Shown here: positions 1 to 6,458 of the stretch, piece by piece
Position numbering within the stretch: position 1 is the stretch's first letter
Layout: the number at the start of each line of letters is the position of its first letter
Assembly (NCBI GenBank): GCA_038133505.1
Contig: JAYPTI010000128.1
Coordinates: 1-9,660 of the forward strand
Direction of reading: 5' to 3'
Length of the DNA stretch: 9,660 bases
DNA from: JAYQUR01 sp038133505
GTDB taxonomy: Bacteria; Pseudomonadota; Alphaproteobacteria; MPNO01; UBA830
Made by a program: the position numbers and the translations under genes
Notes under the pieces: model-generated
What the model saw: the letters and a program-made list of their open reading frames with translations, nothing else
What the model was told of the DNA's origin: nothing
The model's database searches: none

Positions 1-830
<830 letters not shown>

Positions 831-845
831 AATCCTCGTGTCTCC

Positions 846-1310
846 TCAGAATGCCGTCGCGCTGGCCGATACCGGCTCCGGCTTCTGTTTGGTCGCAGTC
901 CATTGCGGCGGCGCGGCCATTTCCGCGAGCGTCACGCCCTGAAGCGCGCCGACGAGCGCGTCGTTGATGCGGCGCCAGTTCGTCCGCGTCGGGCACAGCG
1001 CCTCGATTTCGCAGATCGCGCCCTCGTCCGTCATGCATTCGGTCAGCGCGATCGGCCCGTCGAGGGCAGCGACGATCCGCGCCACCGTGATCTCTTCGGG
1101 CTTTTCGGACAGCACGTAACCGCCCGATGCACCGCGGTGCGAGGCCAGAAGATCCGCCGCCGCCAATTGCTTGGTGATCTTGCTGACCGTCGGAAACGGC
1201 AATCCGGTCTTTTCTGCAAGCTCCGTCGCCGACATTCGCCGTTCTCCGGAGCGCGCCATCTGGACCATCAGAATGACGCCGTAATCTGCAAGCCTGCTCA
1301 ATTTAATCAT
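846..1310 (-). CDS. Rrf2/IscR-type SUF system Fe-S assembly transcriptional regulator
   Basis: This 154-residue Rrf2-family winged-helix regulator resembles the SUF-system regulator found ahead of sufB in alphaproteobacteria and xanthomonads. The winged helix covers about residues 1-65, opening MIKLSRLADYGV, with recognition helix PFPTVSKITKQL and wing RGASGGYVL. Three cysteines follow at 92, 100 and 106 (C-x7-C-x5-C), in the place where IscR binds its 2Fe-2S cluster. By family knowledge it senses Fe-S status and controls the suf operon. The start at 1310 is chosen because the family begins exactly with M-[IL]-[KR]-L-[ST]. The open frame extends to 1565, but that extension has no family similarity and runs into the divergent control region. 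sufB follows after 15 bases. The C-terminal tail (residues 135-154, rich in Pro, Ala, Thr and Ser) looks unstructured. Confidence 0.9.
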   Translation of the reverse strand: MIKLSRLADYGVILMVQMARSGERRMSATELAEKTGLPFPTVSKITKQLAAADLLASHRGASGGYVLSEKPEEITVARIVAALDGPIALTECMTDEGAICEIEALCPTRTNWRRINDALVGALQGVTLAEMAAPPQWTATKQKPEPVSASATAF

Positions 1311-1356
1311 ATCGATCAGAGCTTTATTCAATCCGCACCAGAACGGTACGAATAGG

Positions 1357-1384
1357 AAATTAGCCTCTCGCTCGGGGAAGTCAA
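1357..1384 (-). promoter_or_regulatory. Possible sigma70-type promoter of the suf operon
   Basis: Read on the minus strand, TTGACT (1384 to 1379) is followed after 16 bases by TAATTT (1362 to 1357). This predicts a start near 1350 and a 40-base leader to the regulator ATG at 1310. The -35 box is good and the -10 box is poor, which would fit a promoter needing or resisting a regulator. I could not find a convincing Rrf2-type palindrome over it. Confidence 0.35.
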
Positions 1385-1476
1385 GCGCCCGCTCGGCATG
1401 TCGCCATGCAACTCCCTCGGAGCGGGTTCGGCGCCGGATCGGAAGGATGCGCCGCGCTATCCGGCACCCCGTTCCG

Positions 1477-1507
1477 TTGTAAACAAATTTGACACATGTC
1501 GTTACAA
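1477..1507. repeat. Inverted repeat TTGTAA-N19-TTACAA, possible enhancer-binding-protein site
   Basis: TTGTAA (1477-1482) and TTACAA (1502-1507) form an inverted repeat. One mismatch further out it extends to an 8-base arm (CGTTGTAA against the complement of TTACAAGG). It is centred about 66 bases upstream of the -24 element of the sigma54 promoter, and about 90 bases from the predicted start. That is where activators of sigma54 promoters usually bind. Role inferred from position only. Confidence 0.35.
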
Positions 1508-1517
1508 GGGTGAACAG

Positions 1518-1534
1518 AGGAATAGTTAATTCCT
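1518..1534. repeat. Short inverted repeat AGGAAT-N5-ATTCCT upstream of the sigma54 promoter
   Basis: Two 6-base arms (1518-1523 and 1529-1534) flank AGTTA. The element ends 23 bases before the -24 box. It could be a regulator site for either divergent gene. It is too weak and has too few T residues after it to be a terminator. Confidence 0.35.
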
Positions 1535-1557
1535 TATTTTTCAATGCCCTATGGATA

Positions 1558-1572
1558 TGGCACAAAAATTGC
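1558..1572 (+). promoter_or_regulatory. Sigma54 (RpoN) -24/-12 promoter of the PEP-CTERM gene
   Basis: TGGCAC (1558-1563), five A residues, then TTGC (1569-1572) matches the sigma54 consensus TGGCAC-N5-TTGC at every conserved base. It lies in the right direction 102 bases before the ATG at 1674, with a predicted start near 1584. PEP-CTERM genes in exopolysaccharide-forming bacteria are known to depend on RpoN and the PrsK/PrsR two-component system, so promoter type and gene type agree. Confidence 0.85.
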
Positions 1573-1673
1573 CCTTACTGGCCTGCCCGGGACCTTTTGC
1601 ATTTGTCGCAATGGCGACCATGACCCTAAGGACACATGAGCCGTCCTTCGGATGCGTAGAGAGGTTAGAGACG

Positions 1674-2486
1674 ATGAAGAAGTTGTTGGCGATATACGTG
1701 ATTGGCCTGGCCGGCATGCTGGTAGGCCTTCAGTCCGCAAAGGCGGCGACGATTGCCCACTGGACGTTCGAGGAACAGGCTCCGGGTACGGCCGCAACCG
1801 CGCCGGGCGGCGTGATCGACGTTATCGGCGGTAACGACGGCACCGGCACCAACGGCCCGGTCTACGTCGACGGTTACAAGACCGGCTATGGCAACCAGGG
1901 CCTGAGCTTTAACGGATCCAACCAGAACGTTCTCATCCCGAATGCGCCGGCACTGGAATTGTCGAGCAGCTTCACGATCGAGATTGCGCTGGAAACGGCG
2001 ACCGATAACGACGGCGGGTTCGCGCTGTTCATGGGCGGCGACCTGGGCGGCCACGACCCCTACTACATCCACGTCGACGGCGCCGGCAACCTGCTGTTCC
2101 AGATGTATATGAACGACGGTTCCAGCTTCGCGATCGGCGCGCTCGGCGCGCTCCAGATCGGCGACTTCCAGCACATTGCCGCGGTGTTCGACACCACGGT
2201 CGCCGGCAGCCACGAAATGAGCCTCTATGTCGACCAGACGCAGGTCGGCAGCACGGTCAATGTCGGCTCGCGCGTCGCCGGTTACGACGACCCGACCAAC
2301 AACCTCTGGCTTGGATCGGTCAACGCGGGCCAGTTCGGCTTCTTCACGGGCGTCCTGGCGGACGTTCAGATCTCCGACGAGCCGCTCGCCCCCAGCGCGT
2401 TCATTCCGGTGCCTGAGCCTGGCATGATCGCCCTGTTCGGCATGGGCCTGATCGGTCTCGGCATCGCGCGGCGCCGCCGCACCTGA
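1674..2486 (+). CDS. Secreted LamG/concanavalin A-like PEP-CTERM sorting-domain protein
   Basis: This 270-residue exported protein has a Sec signal peptide at residues 1-24 (MKK, hydrophobic core, likely cleavage after SAKA). A LamG-type beta-sandwich lies at about 27-240, opening with IAHWTFEE and containing GLSFNGSNQNVLIP, SFTIEIALET, FQHIAAVFD and NNLWLGSVNAGQ. The PEP-CTERM tail has VPEP at 246-249, a hydrophobic helix at 250-264, and RRRR at 266-269. The tail is the recognition signal for an exosortase (EpsH/XrtA type), so the protein is probably processed at the inner membrane and released into an exopolysaccharide matrix. LamG folds usually bind carbohydrate, but its ligand is unknown. 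No cysteine was seen. The ATG at 1674 follows GAGAGGTTAGAG and gives a normal signal peptide. An upstream in-frame ATG at 1551 would lie before the sigma54 promoter. No exosortase is in the window. Confidence 0.92.
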   Translation: MKKLLAIYVIGLAGMLVGLQSAKAATIAHWTFEEQAPGTAATAPGGVIDVIGGNDGTGTNGPVYVDGYKTGYGNQGLSFNGSNQNVLIPNAPALELSSSFTIEIALETATDNDGGFALFMGGDLGGHDPYYIHVDGAGNLLFQMYMNDGSSFAIGALGALQIGDFQHIAAVFDTTVAGSHEMSLYVDQTQVGSTVNVGSRVAGYDDPTNNLWLGSVNAGQFGFFTGVLADVQISDEPLAPSAFIPVPEPGMIALFGMGLIGLGIARRRRT

Positions 2487-2509
2487 CCGACGACGACATC
2501 GCCAACACG

Positions 2510-2538
2510 AAAACGGCCGGGTTTCCCCGGCCGTTTTT
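2510..2538. terminator. Strong bidirectional Rho-independent terminator between convergent genes
   Basis: A perfect 12-base stem (AAAACGGCCGGG at 2510-2521, loop TTTC, CCCGGCCGTTTT at 2526-2537) is followed by another T. The A-run and T-run on either side give a U-tract in both directions. It therefore serves the PEP-CTERM gene, which ends at 2486, and the reductase operon, which ends at 2565 on the other strand. Confidence 0.93.
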
Positions 2539-2564
2539 CGTTTGTCCGAAGCTTTGACTCCCGG

Positions 2565-3599
2565 TCAGCTCGGCACGAACTTCTCCGCGTGCACGTTGGC
2601 GGCCGGCACGCCGTTCGACGACAGCCAAGCCTCCGCCGCATCGATCATCGGCGGCGGGCCGCACAGGTAGACGCGGCAAGCGCCGCCCGAGAGCAGATCC
2701 GGCCGCAGCAGATCGGTGACGTGGCCGGTCGCCCCGTCCCAGCTGCCTCCGCCGTCCACGACGGCGCGTTCGACCGTCAGCGACAGCCCCTTCGCCGCAT
2801 AGCCGTCGAGCTGGTCCTTGGCGAAGAACTCGTCGGGCGTATTCGCGCCGTAAAGCAAATGGACAGGCTGGCCGGTGTCTCCCTGGGCGACCATCTCGCC
2901 GAGCATCGACAGCATCGGGGCAAGCCCGGTGCCGCCGGCGACCATCAGGACCGGCTCCTCGACCGGCCGGAGATAGAAACGGCCGAACGGCCCCGTCATG
3001 GTCATCTCGTCGCCCGCCTTGGCCCGCTCGGAGATGTAATCGCTCATCGCGCCCTGCTCGAGCACTTTGATGAAGAACTCGTAGGTATTGGTGGCGGCAT
3101 CGGTCCGCGACGGTGGGTTCGCGAACGAATAGGACCGGTGCTCGTCGGTGCCCGGCACCGACAGGTGACCGTACTGGCCGGGAATGAACGAAACCAGCTC
3201 GGCGCTGTCGGCCGGCGTTGCCACGATGCGGGCGACGGTCGACGAGACCATGCCGACTTCGCTCACCGTGACGCTCCGCGATTCCGGCGCGGACCGCAGT
3301 GCGATTTTCGCCTCGTAGGGAAATTCGATCACGCAGTCCGACTTGGCGTGCATCTGGCACGTCAGCACCTCGCGCCGCTCGAACTCTTCCTGCGTCAGGG
3401 ATTCGTCCGTGTACTCGTCGAGGGAGTACTCGCCCTTCGTGCAGACGCCCTTGCAGGTCGCACAAGCGCCTTCCAGGCAGTCCGTCAGGATGCGGATACG
3501 GTTCTTCAGCGCCGCGAAATAGATATTGTCGTCCTCGTTCGCATTGAAGCGGACGATCCGCCCGTCTTCGAAGACGAACGTCACTTCGTGTGTGCTCAT
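2565..3599 (-). CDS. Dioxygenase reductase component, ferredoxin-FAD-NAD(P)H type (BenC-like)
   Basis: This 344-residue electron-transfer flavoprotein passes electrons from NADH through FAD and a 2Fe-2S cluster to the Rieske oxygenase. The plant-type ferredoxin domain is N-terminal (residues 1-100), with cluster cysteines C41, C46, C49 and C81. The FAD domain (about 105-210) has RSYS at 155-158. The NAD domain (about 215-344) has GGTGLAP at 222-228 and CGPPPM at 313-318. This order and length match benzoate/toluate/anthranilate dioxygenase reductases, so no separate ferredoxin gene is needed. The ATG follows GAAGGAT and lies 4 bases after the dehydrogenase stop. It is the last gene of the operon, just before the terminator. 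One reductase presumably serves both alpha subunits. NADH over NADPH is family expectation, not read from the sequence. Confidence 0.94.
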   Translation of the reverse strand: MSTHEVTFVFEDGRIVRFNANEDDNIYFAALKNRIRILTDCLEGACATCKGVCTKGEYSLDEYTDESLTQEEFERREVLTCQMHAKSDCVIEFPYEAKIALRSAPESRSVTVSEVGMVSSTVARIVATPADSAELVSFIPGQYGHLSVPGTDEHRSYSFANPPSRTDAATNTYEFFIKVLEQGAMSDYISERAKAGDEMTMTGPFGRFYLRPVEEPVLMVAGGTGLAPMLSMLGEMVAQGDTGQPVHLLYGANTPDEFFAKDQLDGYAAKGLSLTVERAVVDGGGSWDGATGHVTDLLRPDLLSGGACRVYLCGPPPMIDAAEAWLSSNGVPAANVHAEKFVPS

Positions 3600-3603
3600 C
3601 GGA

Positions 3604-4641
3604 TTATCCTTCGGGCACGAGCAGCGGTTTGACGGCCTCGCCGCGCCGGATCAGTTCGAAACCTTCCGCCGCGTCCGACAGCGGCAGGATGTGGCTCTGG
3701 ATAGGCGACAGATCGACGGCACCGCGATAGACGAGCTCCGTCGAGCGTTGCCACGTATCCCAGATGCGCCGGCCGTGAATGTTCACCATGCGCGGGCACT
3801 TGAGCAGCCACCAGGTGAAATCCACCGGGATTTCCTTGGGCGGCGCGCCCACCAGACGGAAATCCCCGCCCTTCCAGAGGCTGTCGAAGACCGTCCGGAA
3901 GCCGGCTTCGGAGCCGGAAAACTCGATGCCGACATCCGCGCCCTCGCCGCCCGTCATGTCGCGCACGGCATCGGCGACGTTCGTCTCGTCGGCCTTGATC
4001 GCGCGGTCCGCGCCCATCGTCTCGGCCGTCTTCAGACGCACGGGGTTGAGATCGGCCGCGATCACCTGCGCCGCGCCCAGCGCCCGGGCGACCGTTACGG
4101 CCATGAGCCCGATCGGCCCGCACCCGTTCACCAGGACCGTCTGGCCGGAGACGCCCGAGCCCTCGAGGCAGGCATGGACGGCAATGCCGAACGGCTCCAG
4201 CATCGCCGCCGTCTCGTGCGGCAGATCTGCCGGGTTCTTCCAGGCGATGATCGAGGGCACGGTGACGTAGTCCGCGAACGCGCCGTCGATATCGATGCCG
4301 GGATAGGTCGTCGCGTTACACAGATGCGCGCGCCCCAGGCGGCAGGGACGGCAGACCCCGCAATAGATATGGCTTTCGAGACTGACATGGTCGCCGACGG
4401 CGACGTTCGTCACGCCCTCGCCGATCTGGTCGACGACGCCGCTGACCTCGTGGCCGAGCACGCGCGGCAGCGCCATCCGGCGCGCCATGCGCGGCGCCCA
4501 GTTGTAGATCTGCATGTCGGTGCCGCAGATGCCGGCCGCGCCGACCTTCAGGCGGATTTCACCGGGCCCCGCATCGCGCGGATCCCATTCGCGGACCTCG
4601 ACGCCGCCGACGGCCGCCTCCGTCTTGCAGAGCGCGAGCAT
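3604..4641 (-). CDS. Zinc-dependent MDR alcohol dehydrogenase (threonine/sorbitol dehydrogenase-like)
   Basis: This 345-residue medium-chain dehydrogenase resembles L-threonine 3-dehydrogenase in several stretches, including ICGTDMQIYNW and the RRIWDTW region. Catalytic zinc ligands are C39, H64 and probably E65 or E149 (GHE at 63-65). The structural zinc cysteines are C94, C97, C100 and C108. The Rossmann motif GCGPIG is at 173-178, with Asp197 at the end of the second strand favouring NAD over NADP. In benABC-type operons the following gene is an SDR cis-diol dehydrogenase (BenD), so this zinc enzyme probably takes that place or oxidises another hydroxyl of the pathway (inference). Its ATG overlaps the stop of the small-subunit gene by one base (TGATG), giving translational coupling. 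The open frame extends to 5061, but that part overlaps the small-subunit gene and lacks family similarity. True threonine dehydrogenase is possible but unlikely here. Confidence 0.9.
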   Translation of the reverse strand: MLALCKTEAAVGGVEVREWDPRDAGPGEIRLKVGAAGICGTDMQIYNWAPRMARRMALPRVLGHEVSGVVDQIGEGVTNVAVGDHVSLESHIYCGVCRPCRLGRAHLCNATTYPGIDIDGAFADYVTVPSIIAWKNPADLPHETAAMLEPFGIAVHACLEGSGVSGQTVLVNGCGPIGLMAVTVARALGAAQVIAADLNPVRLKTAETMGADRAIKADETNVADAVRDMTGGEGADVGIEFSGSEAGFRTVFDSLWKGGDFRLVGAPPKEIPVDFTWWLLKCPRMVNIHGRRIWDTWQRSTELVYRGAVDLSPIQSHILPLSDAAEGFELIRRGEAVKPLLVPEG

Positions 4642-5129
4642 CAGAGGTGATAGACGTCGATCGGCCCTTCGAGGCGATCGTCGATGAAGGTGATCTTCTT
4701 CCGGCTGATTCTGAGCTCGCCGTCTTCGCGCCGCAGCTTGAAGTCGTACAGGCTGCCGCGCGTCAGGCTGCCCTTCTTGCCGTAGGTGTGGATGACGCAA
4801 TTCGCGGTCGCCTCGATCTCGTCGCCCTTCTCGGAATGGATGAGGACATTGCCGACGACGTGAACGGTGCGGTCGAGCGGCACCGACGCGTATGAATCGC
4901 GGGACTCGATCCGGAAGACGCGATCCTCGAGCCCGCCGCGATTGCGGAGGTAGATCAGGTTGAGGTTCAACTCGGGATCTTCGGTCGTCTCTTCCTCGTT
5001 GGCCCAGGACGGAACCCAGTAGACGGCGTCCTCGGTGTAGAGGTCGATCCAGTCGTACCACTCGCGCCGGTCGAGCAGCGTGGATTCGCGGTAGATCAGG
5101 TTGGTTACTTCGGTCTGCAGGTCGCTCAT
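4641..5129 (-). CDS. Aromatic-ring-hydroxylating dioxygenase small (beta) subunit, BenB-like
   Basis: This 162-residue protein has the cystatin/NTF2-like fold of Rieske dioxygenase beta subunits, which support the alpha3 ring in alpha3beta3 enzymes. Family hallmarks are an N-terminal helix with ESTLLDRREWYDWIDLY, then EDAVYWVPSW, and GLEDRVFRIESRDS at about 66-79. RTVHVVGNV follows at 87-95, and the end is KKITFIDDRLEGPIDVYHL-like, as in BenB/XylY. Its length fits the family (about 160-180). The ATG comes one base after the stop of the preceding alpha gene, with GGGAGAGG inside the end of that gene as ribosome binding site. It is the only beta gene in the window although two alpha genes precede it, so it must serve both or pair with one. 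Confidence 0.94.
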   Translation of the reverse strand: MSDLQTEVTNLIYRESTLLDRREWYDWIDLYTEDAVYWVPSWANEEETTEDPELNLNLIYLRNRGGLEDRVFRIESRDSYASVPLDRTVHVVGNVLIHSEKGDEIEATANCVIHTYGKKGSLTRGSLYDFKLRREDGELRISRKKITFIDDRLEGPIDVYHL

Positions 5130-5130
5130 C

Positions 5131-6447
5131 CTACGACGCCTCTCCCTTCATCATCTTTATCCATTGTCTGTAGAGCCCGTGGAACAGGACCTCGTGGTCC
5201 CAGTTGTTCGAGCTGGCGACGGGCTCGAAGCCGAGCGCCTTCGCCTCGTCGTCCGCGCCCTTCGTGAACGTCCCGATGCCGCGGTTGAACTCGCTCCACC
5301 GTGCATCCCGCGCCAGCGAGCCCTCGTGCGTGTCTTCGAGGGCCGCGATGTCGTCGGACGTCGCCATACCGGCCGTCAGGTAGAAATCCTCGAACTTCCG
5401 CAGCCGGCCGGCCCGCGCCGTGTCGCTCTCGCCCTTGGGCGCGATGCAGTAGACGCTGACTTCCATGCGGTCGGCGGAAACCGGCTTCATCACCCGGATC
5501 TGCGTCGACGGATTGTCCATCAGCAGCACGTTCGGGAAGATGTAGAGGTTGCGGCCCTTGTTCAGGATCCAGTCGACCTGCGCGGGCTTCAGCTCCTTCT
5601 CGAGCCGCTCCTTGGCCTCCCAGATCGGCCGGACTTCGGGCGTCGTGTGCTGCGCCCAGATGGCCATGTGACCGTTGCCGAGATCGTAGCTGCCGGTCGG
5701 CACCCCGCCGGCGATGCGCCCGGCCTCGGTCTTCTTGATGCCCGTGTATTCACCCTTGCTCTCGCGCGCCGAGATGGTGTGCGCGAAGACGCGGTGGACG
5801 GTCGAGACGTGATAGCCGTCGACGCCGTTCTCCGCCTGCAGCTTCCAGTTGCCGTCGATCACGTAGGTCGAGCTGCCGGGGACGGTCTCGAGACCGTCGG
5901 GCGACTGCACGACCATCAGGTCGATCCACGGCTTGGTTGCGCCCAGCCAGTCCTCGAGCGAAGGCACGTCCGGGTTCAGGCTGCCGAACACGAAGCCCTG
6001 ATAGGAGTCGAGACGCGCGATTTCGCGCAGGTCGTAATGCGATTTGTCGGTGCCCTCTTCCTCGTTCTTCACGCCGATGCAGCCGCCGTCGCACTTGTAG
6101 GTCCAGCCGTGGAAGCGGCAGGTCAGCGTCTTGGCGTTGCCCCGGCGGAACGGCGTCAGGATCGCCGCGCGGTGCGAGCACGCGTTGATGAAGCATTTGA
6201 GCGAGCCGTCTTCCTGGCGATGGACGTAAACCGGCTGGCGGCCGATCTCGGTCCAGAAATAGTCGCCGTGCTTCTCGACCTGGCTCTCGTGGCACAGGAA
6301 GACCCAGCATTTCTCGAAGATCTGCTCGATCTCCTTCTCGAAGAGCGCCGGGTCCGTATAGACCGCGCGGTCTACGCGAAACACGCCCTCGTCGACGCGG
6401 TCGTCGACCAGTTCGGACAGTTGGGGAGTTACGATGCTGCCGTCCAT
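5131..6447 (-). CDS. Rieske ring-hydroxylating dioxygenase large (alpha) subunit, second copy
   Basis: This 438-residue catalytic subunit resembles BenA/AntA-type dioxygenases that add both atoms of O2 to an aromatic ring. The Rieske 2Fe-2S ligands are C90, H92, C110 and H113 (CSHRA and CRFHGW). The mononuclear iron site is H213 and H218 (DGYHVSTVH), with the carboxylate at D365 or D366. D210 is the electron-bridging Asp. All key residues are intact, so it looks active. It pairs naturally with the beta subunit one base downstream. The ATG at 6447 follows AAAGGA at good spacing, with that site overlapping the stop of the first alpha gene. A longer frame to 6621 would overlap the first alpha gene and is rejected. 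By eye it is well over half identical to the first copy, with the largest differences at the N-terminus and residues 225-300. Substrate unknown. Confidence 0.94.
   Translation of the reverse strand: MDGSIVTPQLSELVDDRVDEGVFRVDRAVYTDPALFEKEIEQIFEKCWVFLCHESQVEKHGDYFWTEIGRQPVYVHRQEDGSLKCFINACSHRAAILTPFRRGNAKTLTCRFHGWTYKCDGGCIGVKNEEEGTDKSHYDLREIARLDSYQGFVFGSLNPDVPSLEDWLGATKPWIDLMVVQSPDGLETVPGSSTYVIDGNWKLQAENGVDGYHVSTVHRVFAHTISARESKGEYTGIKKTEAGRIAGGVPTGSYDLGNGHMAIWAQHTTPEVRPIWEAKERLEKELKPAQVDWILNKGRNLYIFPNVLLMDNPSTQIRVMKPVSADRMEVSVYCIAPKGESDTARAGRLRKFEDFYLTAGMATSDDIAALEDTHEGSLARDARWSEFNRGIGTFTKGADDEAKALGFEPVASSNNWDHEVLFHGLYRQWIKMMKGEAS
6084..6138 (-). repeat. 55-base exact repeat within alpha copy 2 (partner at 7418-7472)
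   Basis: This segment, encoding the region from NAKTLTC to YKCDG around the second Rieske motif, is identical base for base to 7418-7472 in the first alpha gene, including synonymous positions. The sequence diverges immediately on both sides. It is consistent with local gene conversion or strong constraint. Confidence 0.9.
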
Positions 6448-6458
6448 GGCTGTTCCTT

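Larger units (their letters stand above)
1311..1673. other. Divergent intergenic control region between suf and the PEP-CTERM gene
   Basis: No coding gene is supported here. The stretch 1470-1570 is clearly more AT-rich than its surroundings. It carries a weak sigma70-like promoter facing suf, a sigma54 promoter facing the PEP-CTERM gene, two inverted repeats, and a leader of about 90 bases from the predicted sigma54 start to the ATG at 1674. A small hairpin (GTCGC, loop AATG, GCGAC at 1605-1618) lies in the leader, with no visible sign of function. Confidence 0.7.

Noticed and set aside
1489..1517. TTGACA at 1489-1494 as a sigma70 -35 box for the PEP-CTERM gene
   Set aside because: No acceptable -10 box lies 16-18 bases downstream, and a full sigma54 promoter is closer to the gene.
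1311..1565. N-terminal extension of the Rrf2 regulator to 1565
   Set aside because: Rrf2 proteins start at the M-I-K-L-S segment; the extension has no similarity and covers promoter DNA.
1605..1618. Small hairpin in the PEP-CTERM leader as a riboswitch or attenuator
   Set aside because: Five base pairs with no U-tract, no alternative pairing and no conserved aptamer features.
1551..1673. Upstream ATG at 1551 as start of the PEP-CTERM protein
   Set aside because: It precedes the sigma54 promoter, so it would not be in the transcript, and it would bury the signal peptide 41 residues inside the protein.
4642..5061. N-terminal extension of the zinc dehydrogenase
   Set aside because: The extension lies wholly within the small-subunit gene in another frame and lacks MDR features; the TGATG overlap gives the natural start.
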